Origin: a virus
Virus record (IMG/VR): IMGVR_UViG_3300000101_000183
Coordinates: 1-22,873 of that record
Length of the DNA stretch: 22,873 bases
Direction: 5' to 3' (one strand)
The first letter of the stretch is position 1; the number at the start of each line of letters is the position of its first letter. The notes under the pieces were generated by a model, which worked only from the letters and a program-made list of their open reading frames with translations, was not told the DNA's origin and did not search any database. Made by a program: the position numbers and the translations under genes. Of this stretch, positions 5,793 through 12,877 are shown one piece after another.

Positions 5793-7895
5793 ATGGCAAT
5801 AAAATTTTTAAATACAGTCGCGGTAGACAATAACGTTCTATTCGTAGATACAGTTAATGACCAGGTAGGTATCGGGACGGCTAGCCCCGCGGATAAACTG
5901 CATGTTTCAGGAGGCGCTATTAGGCTTGATAACTTTTATCAATTAAGATGGGGAGGAACAGGAACTGGTATTTATGGTCATTCTTCACAAGGTTTAAACT
6001 TTTTTACAGACTCTGGAACGACTAGATTAAAGATAGAAGACGGAGGTAATGTAGGTATTAATACTACTAGTCCTTTAAGTAAGTTTCAAGTAAACGGACA
6101 AGCGTCAGTATTAGGAAATTCATTTAACGGGTTAGCATACTTTAACGGGACTAACGCTTTAGCTAGTTACAACACAGCTAATAAAATTGTAATGAGTTCA
6201 AACGGCTCAGCAGATGGACTATACACAGGAGGATTACATTTAACAAGAAGAGCGCTAACACAGCAAGGTCATTTTGGTTCAGGAATAAGAGGTATATCAG
6301 TAGGTACTGTATTACAAGACAATGCTCTTGAACTGTACACATCCACAAATACACAACAAAATGCCACAAGGTTAAAGATAACGTCTAACGGTAACGTAGG
6401 TATAGGGACGACTAGCCCTGGTTCGAAATTAGAAGTTAATGGCTCGATTGATGCTGGGGGAGATGGTTATTTAATAAACGGAATGGGGTGGGCTTTAGAG
6501 AACTCAGGTGTTTTAACATTAGGTGATTGGGACGGTCAAGAGTTTTCAACTCGTATAATGGATAACAACTCAAGCGAAGTGTTAAGAGTTACTGATGGTA
6601 AGGTCGGGATCGGGGTTACTGGTCCTAGCTTTAAATTAGATCTAGGTGATTCTACAGACTCAAATAACATGTTTAGGTTAAATGGTAACTTTTCAGATGT
6701 TTTATTTTCAGGAAACGTTAGCGCTCCAACGGGAGGAGTAGGTCTTTGGAACTTTATAAACACAGGAACTAACGCTACTAAAAGATTCTATGTGCAAGAC
6801 GCTAATAATTCTGACTCTAGATTAACTTTTGATTTTAAAGGTAATGGTGGAGCTATTGACATATTAGCAGGTACTTCAAGCGGTAACGTCGGGATTGGAA
6901 CGACTAGTCCTGATTCACTTTTAAATTTAGAAGGTGCTAAAAACACTTCAATAATAACTTTAGGAAGTACAACTAATAATTCATCTTGGTCAGTTGGCGA
7001 TAAAATTGGAGCAATTAATTTTTACTCAGCAGATGGGTCAGGAGCAGGAGCAGGAGTTAAAGCGTCTATATCATACGAAGTAGAAGCAGGAACAACAGGC
7101 TCAACTAATTCAATGATTTTTAGGTCCGCAGGCACAGGTGCAGGTACTAACAATACAGAAAGAATGCGTATAGACTCAGCAGGCAACGTAGGTATTGGAA
7201 CGACTAGTCCTAGCGCTAAGTTAGAGATAAATGATGCTTCTGCTCCTAAAATGCGATTTGGTAGAGGTTCTTCTTATTATTGGGATATTGGACACACTAG
7301 TAGTGATTTTCAAATTCAATCACAGACAGGAGGGACAATAATGCACTTAAATTATGACGGTAACGTAGGGATCGGGACGACTAGCCCTACTGAGAAACTA
7401 GATGTAGCCGGAATAATACAATCTAATTTAAATGGATTTCAGATTGACACCGGTAGTTATGGAGACATTAGACTAAGAGCCTTCTATGGTGCTCTTAACA
7501 CCAGTGCGACTCTTTATGTAGGAGGTGTTAATGGATATTCGTGGCGCCCTGTGTATGCTTCAGCTTTTAATGTAAGCTCTGATTATAGATTAAAAACCAA
7601 TGTAGTAGATTTAGAAGAAGCTATAGAAAGAGTAAAACAAATAAACGTACATAGGTTTAATTGGAAAGATAGATTAGACGAAGAAAAAGTTGATGGATTT
7701 TTAGCTCACGAATTAGCCGAAGTTATTCCTGAAGCTGTTACTGGAGAAAAAGACGCAGTTAGAGAAGATGGAACTCTTGATTACCAAGGAGTAGACCAAT
7801 CTAAAGTAGTGCCTTTACTAACAGCAGCTTTACAAGAAGCAATAAGTAAAATAGAACAATTAGAAACAAGAATACAAACATTAGAAAACAATTAA
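5793..7895 (+). CDS. Long tail fibre with C-terminal S74 intramolecular chaperone
   Basis: 700 residues. After a short N-terminus shared with the preceding gene there are seven repeats of the form NVGIGTTSPxxKLEVNG spread over residues about 24 to 550, separated by variable beta-rich segments. From about residue 595 the sequence is a Peptidase S74 domain: SSDYRLKTNV at the self-cleavage site, with the Ser and the following Lys as the expected catalytic pair, then HRFNWKD, GFLAHELAEVIPEAV, DYQGVDQSKVVPLLTAALQE, and a terminal coiled coil (ISKIEQLETRIQTLENN). In this family the domain guides trimer folding of the shaft and then cuts itself off. The mature fibre would therefore end near residue 594. 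It is probably the main receptor-binding fibre. Confidence 0.92.
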   Translation: MAIKFLNTVAVDNNVLFVDTVNDQVGIGTASPADKLHVSGGAIRLDNFYQLRWGGTGTGIYGHSSQGLNFFTDSGTTRLKIEDGGNVGINTTSPLSKFQVNGQASVLGNSFNGLAYFNGTNALASYNTANKIVMSSNGSADGLYTGGLHLTRRALTQQGHFGSGIRGISVGTVLQDNALELYTSTNTQQNATRLKITSNGNVGIGTTSPGSKLEVNGSIDAGGDGYLINGMGWALENSGVLTLGDWDGQEFSTRIMDNNSSEVLRVTDGKVGIGVTGPSFKLDLGDSTDSNNMFRLNGNFSDVLFSGNVSAPTGGVGLWNFINTGTNATKRFYVQDANNSDSRLTFDFKGNGGAIDILAGTSSGNVGIGTTSPDSLLNLEGAKNTSIITLGSTTNNSSWSVGDKIGAINFYSADGSGAGAGVKASISYEVEAGTTGSTNSMIFRSAGTGAGTNNTERMRIDSAGNVGIGTTSPSAKLEINDASAPKMRFGRGSSYYWDIGHTSSDFQIQSQTGGTIMHLNYDGNVGIGTTSPTEKLDVAGIIQSNLNGFQIDTGSYGDIRLRAFYGALNTSATLYVGGVNGYSWRPVYASAFNVSSDYRLKTNVVDLEEAIERVKQINVHRFNWKDRLDEEKVDGFLAHELAEVIPEAVTGEKDAVREDGTLDYQGVDQSKVVPLLTAALQEAISKIEQLETRIQTLENN

Positions 7896-7898
7896 ACA

Positions 7899-8258
7899 AT
7901 GGCAATTACTTACAAATGGGATATCCCTACAATGAACGCTCACGTTCAATCAGAAGGTGAAGACAACGTAATCTACACAGTACATTACAGATACACAGGC
8001 TCTGAAGAGTCAAACGGTAAAACTTATTCGTCAACTAATATTGGTACTCAAGGTTACACTTATGTGGCTGGAGAGCCTTTTACGCCTTACGAAAACACTG
8101 AAGCTTTTGAAGATATAGTTATCGGATGGTTAGAAAGTTCTTTAGACGTAGATCAAATGCAAGCTAGTATAGCTGCAAACATACAGTCTCAAATTACACC
8201 AATTAATGAAGACTTATACTTTACATGGCAAAATCCTGCATTACCTACTGAAGAATAA
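7899..8258 (+). CDS. Small fibre-associated protein (DUF7936-like)
   Basis: 119 residues, starting 3 bases after the fibre stop. The pattern MAITYKWDIPTMNAHVQSEG, then DNVIYTVHYRYTGSEE, then AGEPFTPYENTEAFEDIVIG, then W, followed by a helical C-terminus, resembles a family of short phage proteins usually placed just after fibre genes. From memory this is DUF7936, and that name is not checked. The proteins begin with a WxV/I strand and end with an ExxxxWV helix. Function is unknown, and a fibre-assembly or minor virion role fits the position. No membrane segment or catalytic motif is seen. Confidence 0.8.
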   Translation: MAITYKWDIPTMNAHVQSEGEDNVIYTVHYRYTGSEESNGKTYSSTNIGTQGYTYVAGEPFTPYENTEAFEDIVIGWLESSLDVDQMQASIAANIQSQITPINEDLYFTWQNPALPTEE

Positions 8259-8327
8259 AAGGTAATTTATACGTCAAACGTGTAATAATACTAAAATAGT
8301 ATTAAGAATTAAATCTAATTAAATAAA
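8259..8327 (+). promoter_or_regulatory. Leader of the chaperonin operon with a hairpin
   Basis: 69-base gap, one of the longer ones in the late block. It contains ACGT-caa-ACGT (8271-8281) and a perfect 7-bp hairpin TAATACT-aaaat-AGTATTA (8286-8304), then an A/T leader before the groEL-like ATG. It may be an mRNA control or processing structure. No CIRCE-like operator and no clear promoter are visible. Confidence 0.4.
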
Positions 8328-9881
8328 ATGAGTAACGCAATTGTAAAAAACCTCAGCTTTGGCGATGAGGCAAAAAATAATGTGTTTAAAGGTATCGACA
8401 AACTAACAAAAGCCGTAAGTTCTACTTTAGGGGCTAGCGGAAAGTGTGTCATGCTTGAGAACGAGTTTGGAAAGCCAGTTATTACCAAAGATGGTGTAAC
8501 TGTAGCTAATTCAATAACACTTAGAGATCCTATTGAGAATATGGGTGCAACGCTTCTAAAGGAAGCCGCTAGACAAACTGTGAAAGAAGCTGGAGACGGA
8601 ACAACAACAGCTACAGTACTAGCACACTCAATTCTTTTAAAAGCTTACGCTGCTGATAACAGTGGGTCTCGAGAAATGAAAAAAGGTATTGAAGATGCTA
8701 CTAAAAAAGTAATTACGTACTTAGAAAAAATAGCGGTACCGGTAGAAGGTAACATGATAAACAATGTTGCCACCATTTCAGCGAATAACGATAAAGAATT
8801 AGGAAACGTTATAGCAGAAGCTTTTAAAGAAGTTGGAAAGAACGGTGTTGTAACAATGGAAGTGTCAAATGACAGTTCAACTAGTTATGAAGTTATAAAC
8901 GGAGCGGCTATTGATAAGCCTTTAAAAAACTTTCACTTTATAACAGACGAAAGTAAAAAAGAAGCAGTACTTGATAACCCTTTAGTATTGCTTGTAGAAA
9001 ATAAAATAGAAAACATACGCAAAATACAAAGTGTATTAGAATATGTTATAAAAAACAATAAACCTTTACTTATCATAGGGGAAGCGGACGAACAAGTAGT
9101 ATCTGCTTTAGCGATGAACAAGTTGAAAGGCAATATTAAGGTAAATATTATCGATACTCCTGATTTTGGTATATATAGAAAACAGAAGCTTCAAGATTTA
9201 GCTTTGCTAACAGGAGCTACGGTCGTAAATGAAGACCTTGGAGACGACTTAGATATGATTCAAGTAGAAATGCTAGGAAATTGTTTAAAGTCTATTACAA
9301 ATAGCGAGGAGACTATTCTGCAGGTAGAAAATACTACTGAAGAGGTTCAAGATGTTATTAACGAAATACAAAAAAGTATTGAAGAAGAAAAAGCTCCTGG
9401 TGTTCTAAATAGATTAGAAAAAAGATTAGGTTTACTTTCTTGTAAAGTTGCCGTGATAAAAGTAGGCGCTAGTTCTGAAGTTGAGCTTAAAGAAAAGCAA
9501 GATAGAGTAGAAGATGCGATGTGCGCTACAAAAGCAGCTATTAAAGAAGGTATTGTGCCTGGAGGGGGAATTGCTTTGTTAAACGCAGCTACATTAGTAA
9601 AAGCGTCTAACGAAAATGAAAAAGTATTATTAGAAGCTATTAAAGCTCCTTTCTTGACTATACTAAAAAACGCAGGTTTAGATGAGGTATATCCACAAGG
9701 AAAAGGTAAAGGAATAGACGTAGTTACTGGAAAAAGTGTTAGTATGATTAAAAAAGGTATTATAGATCCTTTGTTAGTTACCAAAAGCGCTTTAAAAAAC
9801 GCAGCATCAGTTGCAACTACAATATTATCGACCGATTGTGTAATCAACAACTTAAGAGTAGAAGATGAAAGCAATAGGTAG
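8328..9881 (+). CDS. groEL: Phage GroEL-like chaperonin (Cpn60)
   Basis: 517 residues, colinear with bacterial GroEL (about 548). Key sites are kept: VITKDGVTVA with Asp55, EAGDGTTTATVLA with Asp90 (ATP binding), ISANND, and RVEDAMCATKAAIKEGIVPG then GG with Asp396, the equivalent of the ATP-hydrolysis aspartate (E. coli 398). It should therefore be an active ring ATPase. In the apical domain, alignment by eye puts Leu, His and Phe at the E. coli 199/203/204 positions and Gln, Leu, Val, Ala and Met at 234/237/259/263/264, so the substrate/GroES groove is diverged but largely hydrophobic. The C-terminal GGM-repeat tail is absent; the protein ends VEDESNR. The gene overlaps the groES-like gene by 17 bases. 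It probably folds capsid or fibre proteins during infection. Confidence 0.96.
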   Translation: MSNAIVKNLSFGDEAKNNVFKGIDKLTKAVSSTLGASGKCVMLENEFGKPVITKDGVTVANSITLRDPIENMGATLLKEAARQTVKEAGDGTTTATVLAHSILLKAYAADNSGSREMKKGIEDATKKVITYLEKIAVPVEGNMINNVATISANNDKELGNVIAEAFKEVGKNGVVTMEVSNDSSTSYEVINGAAIDKPLKNFHFITDESKKEAVLDNPLVLLVENKIENIRKIQSVLEYVIKNNKPLLIIGEADEQVVSALAMNKLKGNIKVNIIDTPDFGIYRKQKLQDLALLTGATVVNEDLGDDLDMIQVEMLGNCLKSITNSEETILQVENTTEEVQDVINEIQKSIEEEKAPGVLNRLEKRLGLLSCKVAVIKVGASSEVELKEKQDRVEDAMCATKAAIKEGIVPGGGIALLNAATLVKASNENEKVLLEAIKAPFLTILKNAGLDEVYPQGKGKGIDVVTGKSVSMIKKGIIDPLLVTKSALKNAASVATTILSTDCVINNLRVEDESNR

Positions 9882-10125
9882 AAACTTAATAATAAAAATC
9901 ATTAAAGAGTCAACCACTAAAACAAAAGGTGGTTTGATTCTTAATGAAAAAAGCAGAGAAGATATAAGGTATCGTAAAGCTACCATTGTATCAATAGGAG
10001 AAGAAGTTATAGGTGTTAATAAAGAAGACACTATATACTTTGATAAAAACGCAGGTCATGGCATAGAGATTGACAATGAAAGGTTGCATGTTATAAAAAA
10101 CCAGGATATAGTTGTTGTATTATAA
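9865..10125 (+). CDS. groES: Phage GroES-like cochaperonin (Cpn10)
   Basis: 86 residues, against about 97 for E. coli GroES. The N-terminus MKAIGRNLIIKIIKE is the first strand. TTKTKGGLILNEK is the mobile loop, with the hydrophobic LIL that docks on the GroEL apical domain. The second half, NKEDTIYFDKNAGHGIEIDN then ERLHVIKNQDIVVVL, matches the typical Cpn10 ending. The start at 9865 lies inside the groEL-like gene in another frame (17-base overlap), so the two are translationally coupled. The order groEL then groES is the reverse of the usual bacterial groES-groEL operon. The stop overlaps the next start by one base (TAATG). Confidence 0.93.
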   Translation: MKAIGRNLIIKIIKESTTKTKGGLILNEKSREDIRYRKATIVSIGEEVIGVNKEDTIYFDKNAGHGIEIDNERLHVIKNQDIVVVL

Positions 10126-10568
10126 TGCGGGTCAATGCTAAGGACATAAAAGAATTAAATTTATTAAAACATTACCGTGTAATACGTAAATGGGCATGTA
10201 GAAATAATGAGTTAAATGATGCAGATCTTGAACTACTTATTTACTTTGATTGTATGGATTATTTTACTAAACACGATTTTCAAATAGGTACATACGCTTA
10301 TAGCTGGGATAATAGACGATGGAATAGGTTACTAAAAGAAGGTTGGATTGTTGTGTGGAGAAAACGCAACAGAACCACTCAGAAATATCATATATACAAA
10401 GTATCCTTTAAGTGTAAACAGCTAATAAGCCGAATGTATCGAATAATGTTAGGTGAAGAAGATATTCCTACTAGCGAAAAAAGAAACAGTATTATGAGAG
10501 GTAAAACATATACAGATAAAGTTTTACAAACAGCAATAAATAACGTGAACAAAGATAAAAGCAGATAA
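10125..10568 (+). CDS. Winged-helix-like protein
   Basis: 147 basic residues. Residues about 15-55 look helical (LKHYRVIRKWACRNNELNDA, then DLELLIYFDCMDYFTK). Next comes YAYSWDNRRWNRLLKEGWIV, then a beta hairpin VWRKRNRTTQKYHIYKVSF and a helix KCKQLISRMYRIMLGEEDIP. Helices followed by a hairpin wing are the layout of MarR-type winged-helix DNA-binding proteins, and RRWNRLLKEGWI is a good recognition-helix candidate. This is a fold guess only. It could regulate late genes or act in the virion. It is coupled to groES by a TAATG overlap. Confidence 0.8.
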   Translation: MRVNAKDIKELNLLKHYRVIRKWACRNNELNDADLELLIYFDCMDYFTKHDFQIGTYAYSWDNRRWNRLLKEGWIVVWRKRNRTTQKYHIYKVSFKCKQLISRMYRIMLGEEDIPTSEKRNSIMRGKTYTDKVLQTAINNVNKDKSR

Positions 10569-10570
10569 CA

Positions 10571-10792
10571 ATGATAGACCCAAAAGACCCAAAAAATAAT
10601 AACGACCCTTACTCGTTAAAAACCATACAAAAATCGTATCCCAACGCTGTATCAGTAAAACCTAGAAAAAATAAATCAGGCGTTACAGTTACGTTTAAAG
10701 GCGGTGGAACTGCGGGTTTAAACAGAGGTCCTTATAAGCAAAAGCAGGAGAGTCTTGCTAGCGCAATAAATAAAGTTATAAATAAAAAATAA
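10571..10792 (+). CDS. Hypothetical 73-aa protein
   Basis: 73 basic residues with an N-terminal stretch rich in D, P and N (MIDPKDPKNNNDPYSLKTIQ), a probable beta hairpin (GVTVTFKGGGTAGLNRGPYK) and a short C-terminal helix (LASAINKVINKK). No family is recognised. It starts two bases after the previous stop and ends three bases before the next start, so it is firmly inside the late operon. A minor virion or DNA-binding role is possible but unproven. Confidence 0.7.
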   Translation: MIDPKDPKNNNDPYSLKTIQKSYPNAVSVKPRKNKSGVTVTFKGGGTAGLNRGPYKQKQESLASAINKVINKK

Positions 10793-10795
10793 ATT

Positions 10796-11095
10796 ATGTT
10801 TGGAGCAGCACTTGGGGCATTAGGAATGTCAAGAAACAATGGAGAATACGCCGTAGATACAAGCGGAGGACTTAAAGGAATGATACAACAGTTGGCACAA
10901 AGAGGAACTACTTCGGAGCCTAATATACCTATGTCAGAATCTTACAACTCAGCTGCGTCATCACCAGTTTTTCCTCCAGCCACTCAAGAAAAAGCAGCGG
11001 CTTTATTTGGAACTGACAATCAAAGGCAAGCTTCTACTAGTGGATTTAAACAAGAAATAAAAGAAAGAATAATGAAGGACATAAGCTCTTTATAA
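10796..11095 (+). CDS. Hypothetical 99-aa protein, Gly/Ala/Ser-rich
   Basis: 99 residues. The first 12 (MFGAALGALGMS) are small and hydrophobic, like the start of some virion-internal or injected proteins. The centre is rich in S, P, A and N and probably unstructured, and the end (GFKQEIKERIMKDISSL) is a charged helix. No family is recognised. It is closely packed between the 73-aa gene and a small membrane protein gene. It could be a structural or ejection protein, but there is no direct evidence. Confidence 0.65.
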   Translation: MFGAALGALGMSRNNGEYAVDTSGGLKGMIQQLAQRGTTSEPNIPMSESYNSAASSPVFPPATQEKAAALFGTDNQRQASTSGFKQEIKERIMKDISSL

Positions 11096-11107
11096 TATAT
11101 ACCTATT

Positions 11108-11263
11108 ATGACTTTTACCGATATAAAAATATATGCACTAAATGGAGGTAGCTTGATGTTAAGTTTTACAAATATAGACTCAGTTTTAAAAATAATACTT
11201 TTAAGTGTTTCAATAGGATACACGCTGCAGAAATGGTATTTAATGAATAAAGAAAATAAATAA
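11108..11263 (+). CDS. Small membrane protein, candidate holin or spanin component
   Basis: 51 residues from ATG at 11108 to TAA at 11261-11263. The second half has one membrane segment (about residues 25-41, SVLKIILLSVSIGYTLQ) followed by a positively charged tail (KWYLMNKENK). Small proteins of this build directly before the M15 peptidase are common in Bacteroidota phages, from memory. With the peptidase 7 bases downstream, a role in lysis is likely: holin, or inner-membrane spanin. The 12-base spacing from the previous stop and continuous coding support a real gene. Confidence 0.7.
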   Translation: MTFTDIKIYALNGGSLMLSFTNIDSVLKIILLSVSIGYTLQKWYLMNKENK

Positions 11264-11269
11264 AACGCT

Positions 11270-11731
11270 ATGAGCAATATAAGTGATCACATAACTTTGA
11301 AAGAAGGTATCAACTCTTTTACTGCTAAAAGAAAAGGTATAGATAACACACCTAATGAATACCAGATAACCAACATGTATATATTAGCTCACAAAGTGTT
11401 TGAGCCTTTACGCAAATGGGTTGGTGGACCTATAAAAATAAATTCTTTTTTTAGATCCGAAGAACTTAATAAAGCTATAGGCGGAAGTTCTAAGTCGCAG
11501 CATTGTGAAGGCAGAGCTATGGATGTAGATGACATATATGGTCACAAGACTAACGCTGAAATGTTTGAGTATATAAAAGAAAATTTGGACTTTGATCAAA
11601 TGATATGGGAGTTTGGTAGTGATGAAAATCCAGATTGGATCCATGTAAGTTACCGCTCAGCAGATGAAAATAGAAAAAGATGTCTAAAGGCATATAGAGA
11701 AAACGGTAAAACTAAATACAAAGTTATATAA
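11270..11731 (+). CDS. Endolysin, M15-family peptidase
   Basis: 153 residues with the zinc-peptidase pattern of the M15_3 (VanY/L-Ala-D-Glu peptidase-like) family. INSFFRSEELNKAIGGSSKS leads into SQHCEGRAMDVD, giving ligands His78 and Asp85 (SxHxxGxAxD). MIWEFG follows at 111-116, then PDWIHVSY with His125 as the third ligand. There is no signal peptide, so a holin is needed for export. It cuts peptidoglycan peptide stems at the end of infection. It lies between two membrane-protein genes. Its stop overlaps the next start by one base (TAATG). Confidence 0.92.
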   Translation: MSNISDHITLKEGINSFTAKRKGIDNTPNEYQITNMYILAHKVFEPLRKWVGGPIKINSFFRSEELNKAIGGSSKSQHCEGRAMDVDDIYGHKTNAEMFEYIKENLDFDQMIWEFGSDENPDWIHVSYRSADENRKRCLKAYRENGKTKYKVI

Positions 11732-12048
11732 TGAGTGCAGAGCTTTCGGAAAAATCAAAAGTTTCTTTAGATGTAAAAGCGATTGTCGGAGCAGTTGCTG
11801 GTATTATCTCAATAGCAGGTGTATGGTTTACATTAACAGCAGAAATAGCCCAACTACAATTAGATGTAATTAGAATGCAAGACGCTGTAAAGCTAAACGA
11901 AGAGTTTAGAGTTAAATGGCCTCGTGGAGAAATGGGTGCGCTACCTGATGACGCTAAACAAGATTTAAAGATAATATATCTGCAAGACGATGTTAATCAA
12001 TTGAAATACATTGTTAAAGCACTCGAAATAGATAATGCTAAGAAATAA
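11731..12048 (+). CDS. Membrane-anchored coiled-coil protein, lysis candidate
   Basis: 105 residues. There is a short charged N-terminus, then one membrane segment at about 17-36 (AIVGAVAGIISIAGVWFTLT). Next is a coiled-coil start (AEIAQLQLDVIRMQDAVKLN), a linker with RVKWPRGEMGALPDD, and a second helix (KIIYLQDDVNQLKYIVKALE). One membrane anchor plus a long coiled coil is the build of inner-membrane spanins and of some holin-like phage proteins. Position directly after the M15 peptidase with a TAATG overlap supports a lysis role. The exact class is not settled by sequence alone. Confidence 0.8.
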   Translation: MSAELSEKSKVSLDVKAIVGAVAGIISIAGVWFTLTAEIAQLQLDVIRMQDAVKLNEEFRVKWPRGEMGALPDDAKQDLKIIYLQDDVNQLKYIVKALEIDNAKK

Positions 12049-12055
12049 AAGAATT

Positions 12056-12184
12056 ATGAAGTCAAAAACAAAAAAAGATTCTTGCTATCACAAAATAAAA
12101 AGATCATACAAAGTATTTCCTTCAGCATACGCTAGTGGAGCTATTGCTAAATGCCGAAAAGCTAAGGGTAAAAAGCGAAAGTAA
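12056..12184 (+). CDS. Tiny basic Cys-containing protein (CYxK..YKVFPSAYASGA..KCRK motif)
   Basis: 42 residues: MKSKTKKDSCYHKIKRSYKV, then FPSAYASGAIAKCRKAKGKK, then RK. The core CYHKIKRSYKVFPSAYASGA followed by KCRK is a pattern I remember from many marine phages and some large algal viruses, where it appears alone or as part of longer proteins. Its function is unknown. Two cysteines and a strong positive charge suggest nucleic-acid binding. TAA overlaps the next ATG by one base. It is the first of four small very basic genes. Confidence 0.8.
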   Translation: MKSKTKKDSCYHKIKRSYKVFPSAYASGAIAKCRKAKGKKRK

Positions 12185-12438
12185 TGGCTGTTAGAAAAAC
12201 TAAAAAAGGAGCCTCCCTTAAAAGATGGTTTAAAGAAAAGTGGACAGATGAAAAGGGAAACGTATGTGGTTCTACTAAAAACAAAAACACTAAAAAGTGT
12301 AGACCAAGTAAAAGAGTGAGCGGCAAGACACCTAAAACTTGGAGAGAAATGTCACCTGCAGAAAAGAAGAAAGCGGTAGCTGAAAAGAAAAGAGTAGGTA
12401 TGGGTAAAAAAACATCATCATTAAAACGTAAAAAATAA
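12184..12438 (+). CDS. Small basic Cys-containing protein (RWFKEKW..CRPSKRVSGKTPKT)
   Basis: 84 residues, about one third Lys/Arg. The motif LKRWFKEKWTDEKGNVCGST, then KKCRPSKRVSGKTPKTWREM, then SPAEKKKAVAEKKRVG is the same kind of short conserved block seen in marine phages and algal viruses, from memory, with two cysteines (CG and KCRPS) that could form a metal or redox site. Function is unknown. Two helices of K/A/E follow. It overlaps the preceding stop by one base, and the four-gene basic cluster is probably co-translated. Confidence 0.85.
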   Translation: MAVRKTKKGASLKRWFKEKWTDEKGNVCGSTKNKNTKKCRPSKRVSGKTPKTWREMSPAEKKKAVAEKKRVGMGKKTSSLKRKK

Positions 12439-12442
12439 CATT

Positions 12443-12559
12443 ATGCCAAAAGTAGGAAGTAAAAAATTCGCGTACACAACAAAAGGAAAAACAGCAGCTA
12501 AAGCTTACGCTAAGAAAACAGGTAAAAAGGTTGTTCCTAAAAAAAAAAATAAATACTAA
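12443..12559 (+). CDS. Tiny basic protein ending in an A11 run
   Basis: 38 residues from ATG at 12443: MPKVGSKKFAYTTKGKTAAK, then AYAKKTGKKVVPKKKNKY. The MPKVGxKKFxYTxxGKxAAK pattern is familiar from marine phage microproteins, with function unknown. Near its 3' end the gene runs into eleven consecutive A bases (12539-12549). With one A fewer, reading would continue past the stop at 12557-12559 to TAA at 12582-12584 and add INTKKPCGCKH, a cysteine-bearing tail that then ends 5 bases before the next gene. The true C-terminus is therefore uncertain. Confidence 0.7.
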   Translation: MPKVGSKKFAYTTKGKTAAKAYAKKTGKKVVPKKKNKY

Positions 12560-12589
12560 AAAACCTTGCGGTTGTAAACATTAATAATT

Positions 12590-12874
12590 ATGGCTAAGAA
12601 ACAAATAAGGAAGACAACTAAGGGTGAAAAAAGAAATTACCTATCCACCAAAGAAGGAGCAGGAATGACCAAAAGAGGTGTTGCTGCTTACAGAAAGAAA
12701 AACCCAGGTAGTAAACTTAAAACAGCTGTAACAGGTAAGGTAAAAGCTGGTAGTAAAGATGCTAAAAGAAGAAAATCATTTTGTGCACGTATGAGCGGAA
12801 TGCCAGGTCCTATGAAGGATAAAAAAGGCAGACCAACTAGAAAAGCAGCTGCACTTAAAAGATGGAGGTGTTAA
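12590..12874 (+). CDS. Small basic conserved protein (DUF6321-like)
   Basis: 94 residues, rich in Lys and Arg. The blocks GAGMTKRGVAAYRKKNPGSK, then LKTAVTGKVKAGSKDAKRRK, then SFCARMSGMPGPMKDKKGRP, then TRKAAALKRWRC match a family I remember from marine phages and algal viruses as DUF6321 (name not checked). The family has the signature KSFCARMxGMxGPMK and ends in KW/RxC. Function is unknown, and its charge suggests DNA or RNA binding or packaging in the virion. It is the last of the four basic genes and lies 3 bases before the holin. Confidence 0.85.
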   Translation: MAKKQIRKTTKGEKRNYLSTKEGAGMTKRGVAAYRKKNPGSKLKTAVTGKVKAGSKDAKRRKSFCARMSGMPGPMKDKKGRPTRKAAALKRWRC

Positions 12875-12877
12875 GTT

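Noticed and set aside
9347-9874. Long reverse ORF opposite the chaperonin gene
   Set aside because: It lies wholly antisense to a clear GroEL with intact motifs. Its S/T/F/P-rich product is the usual shadow of that coding strand.
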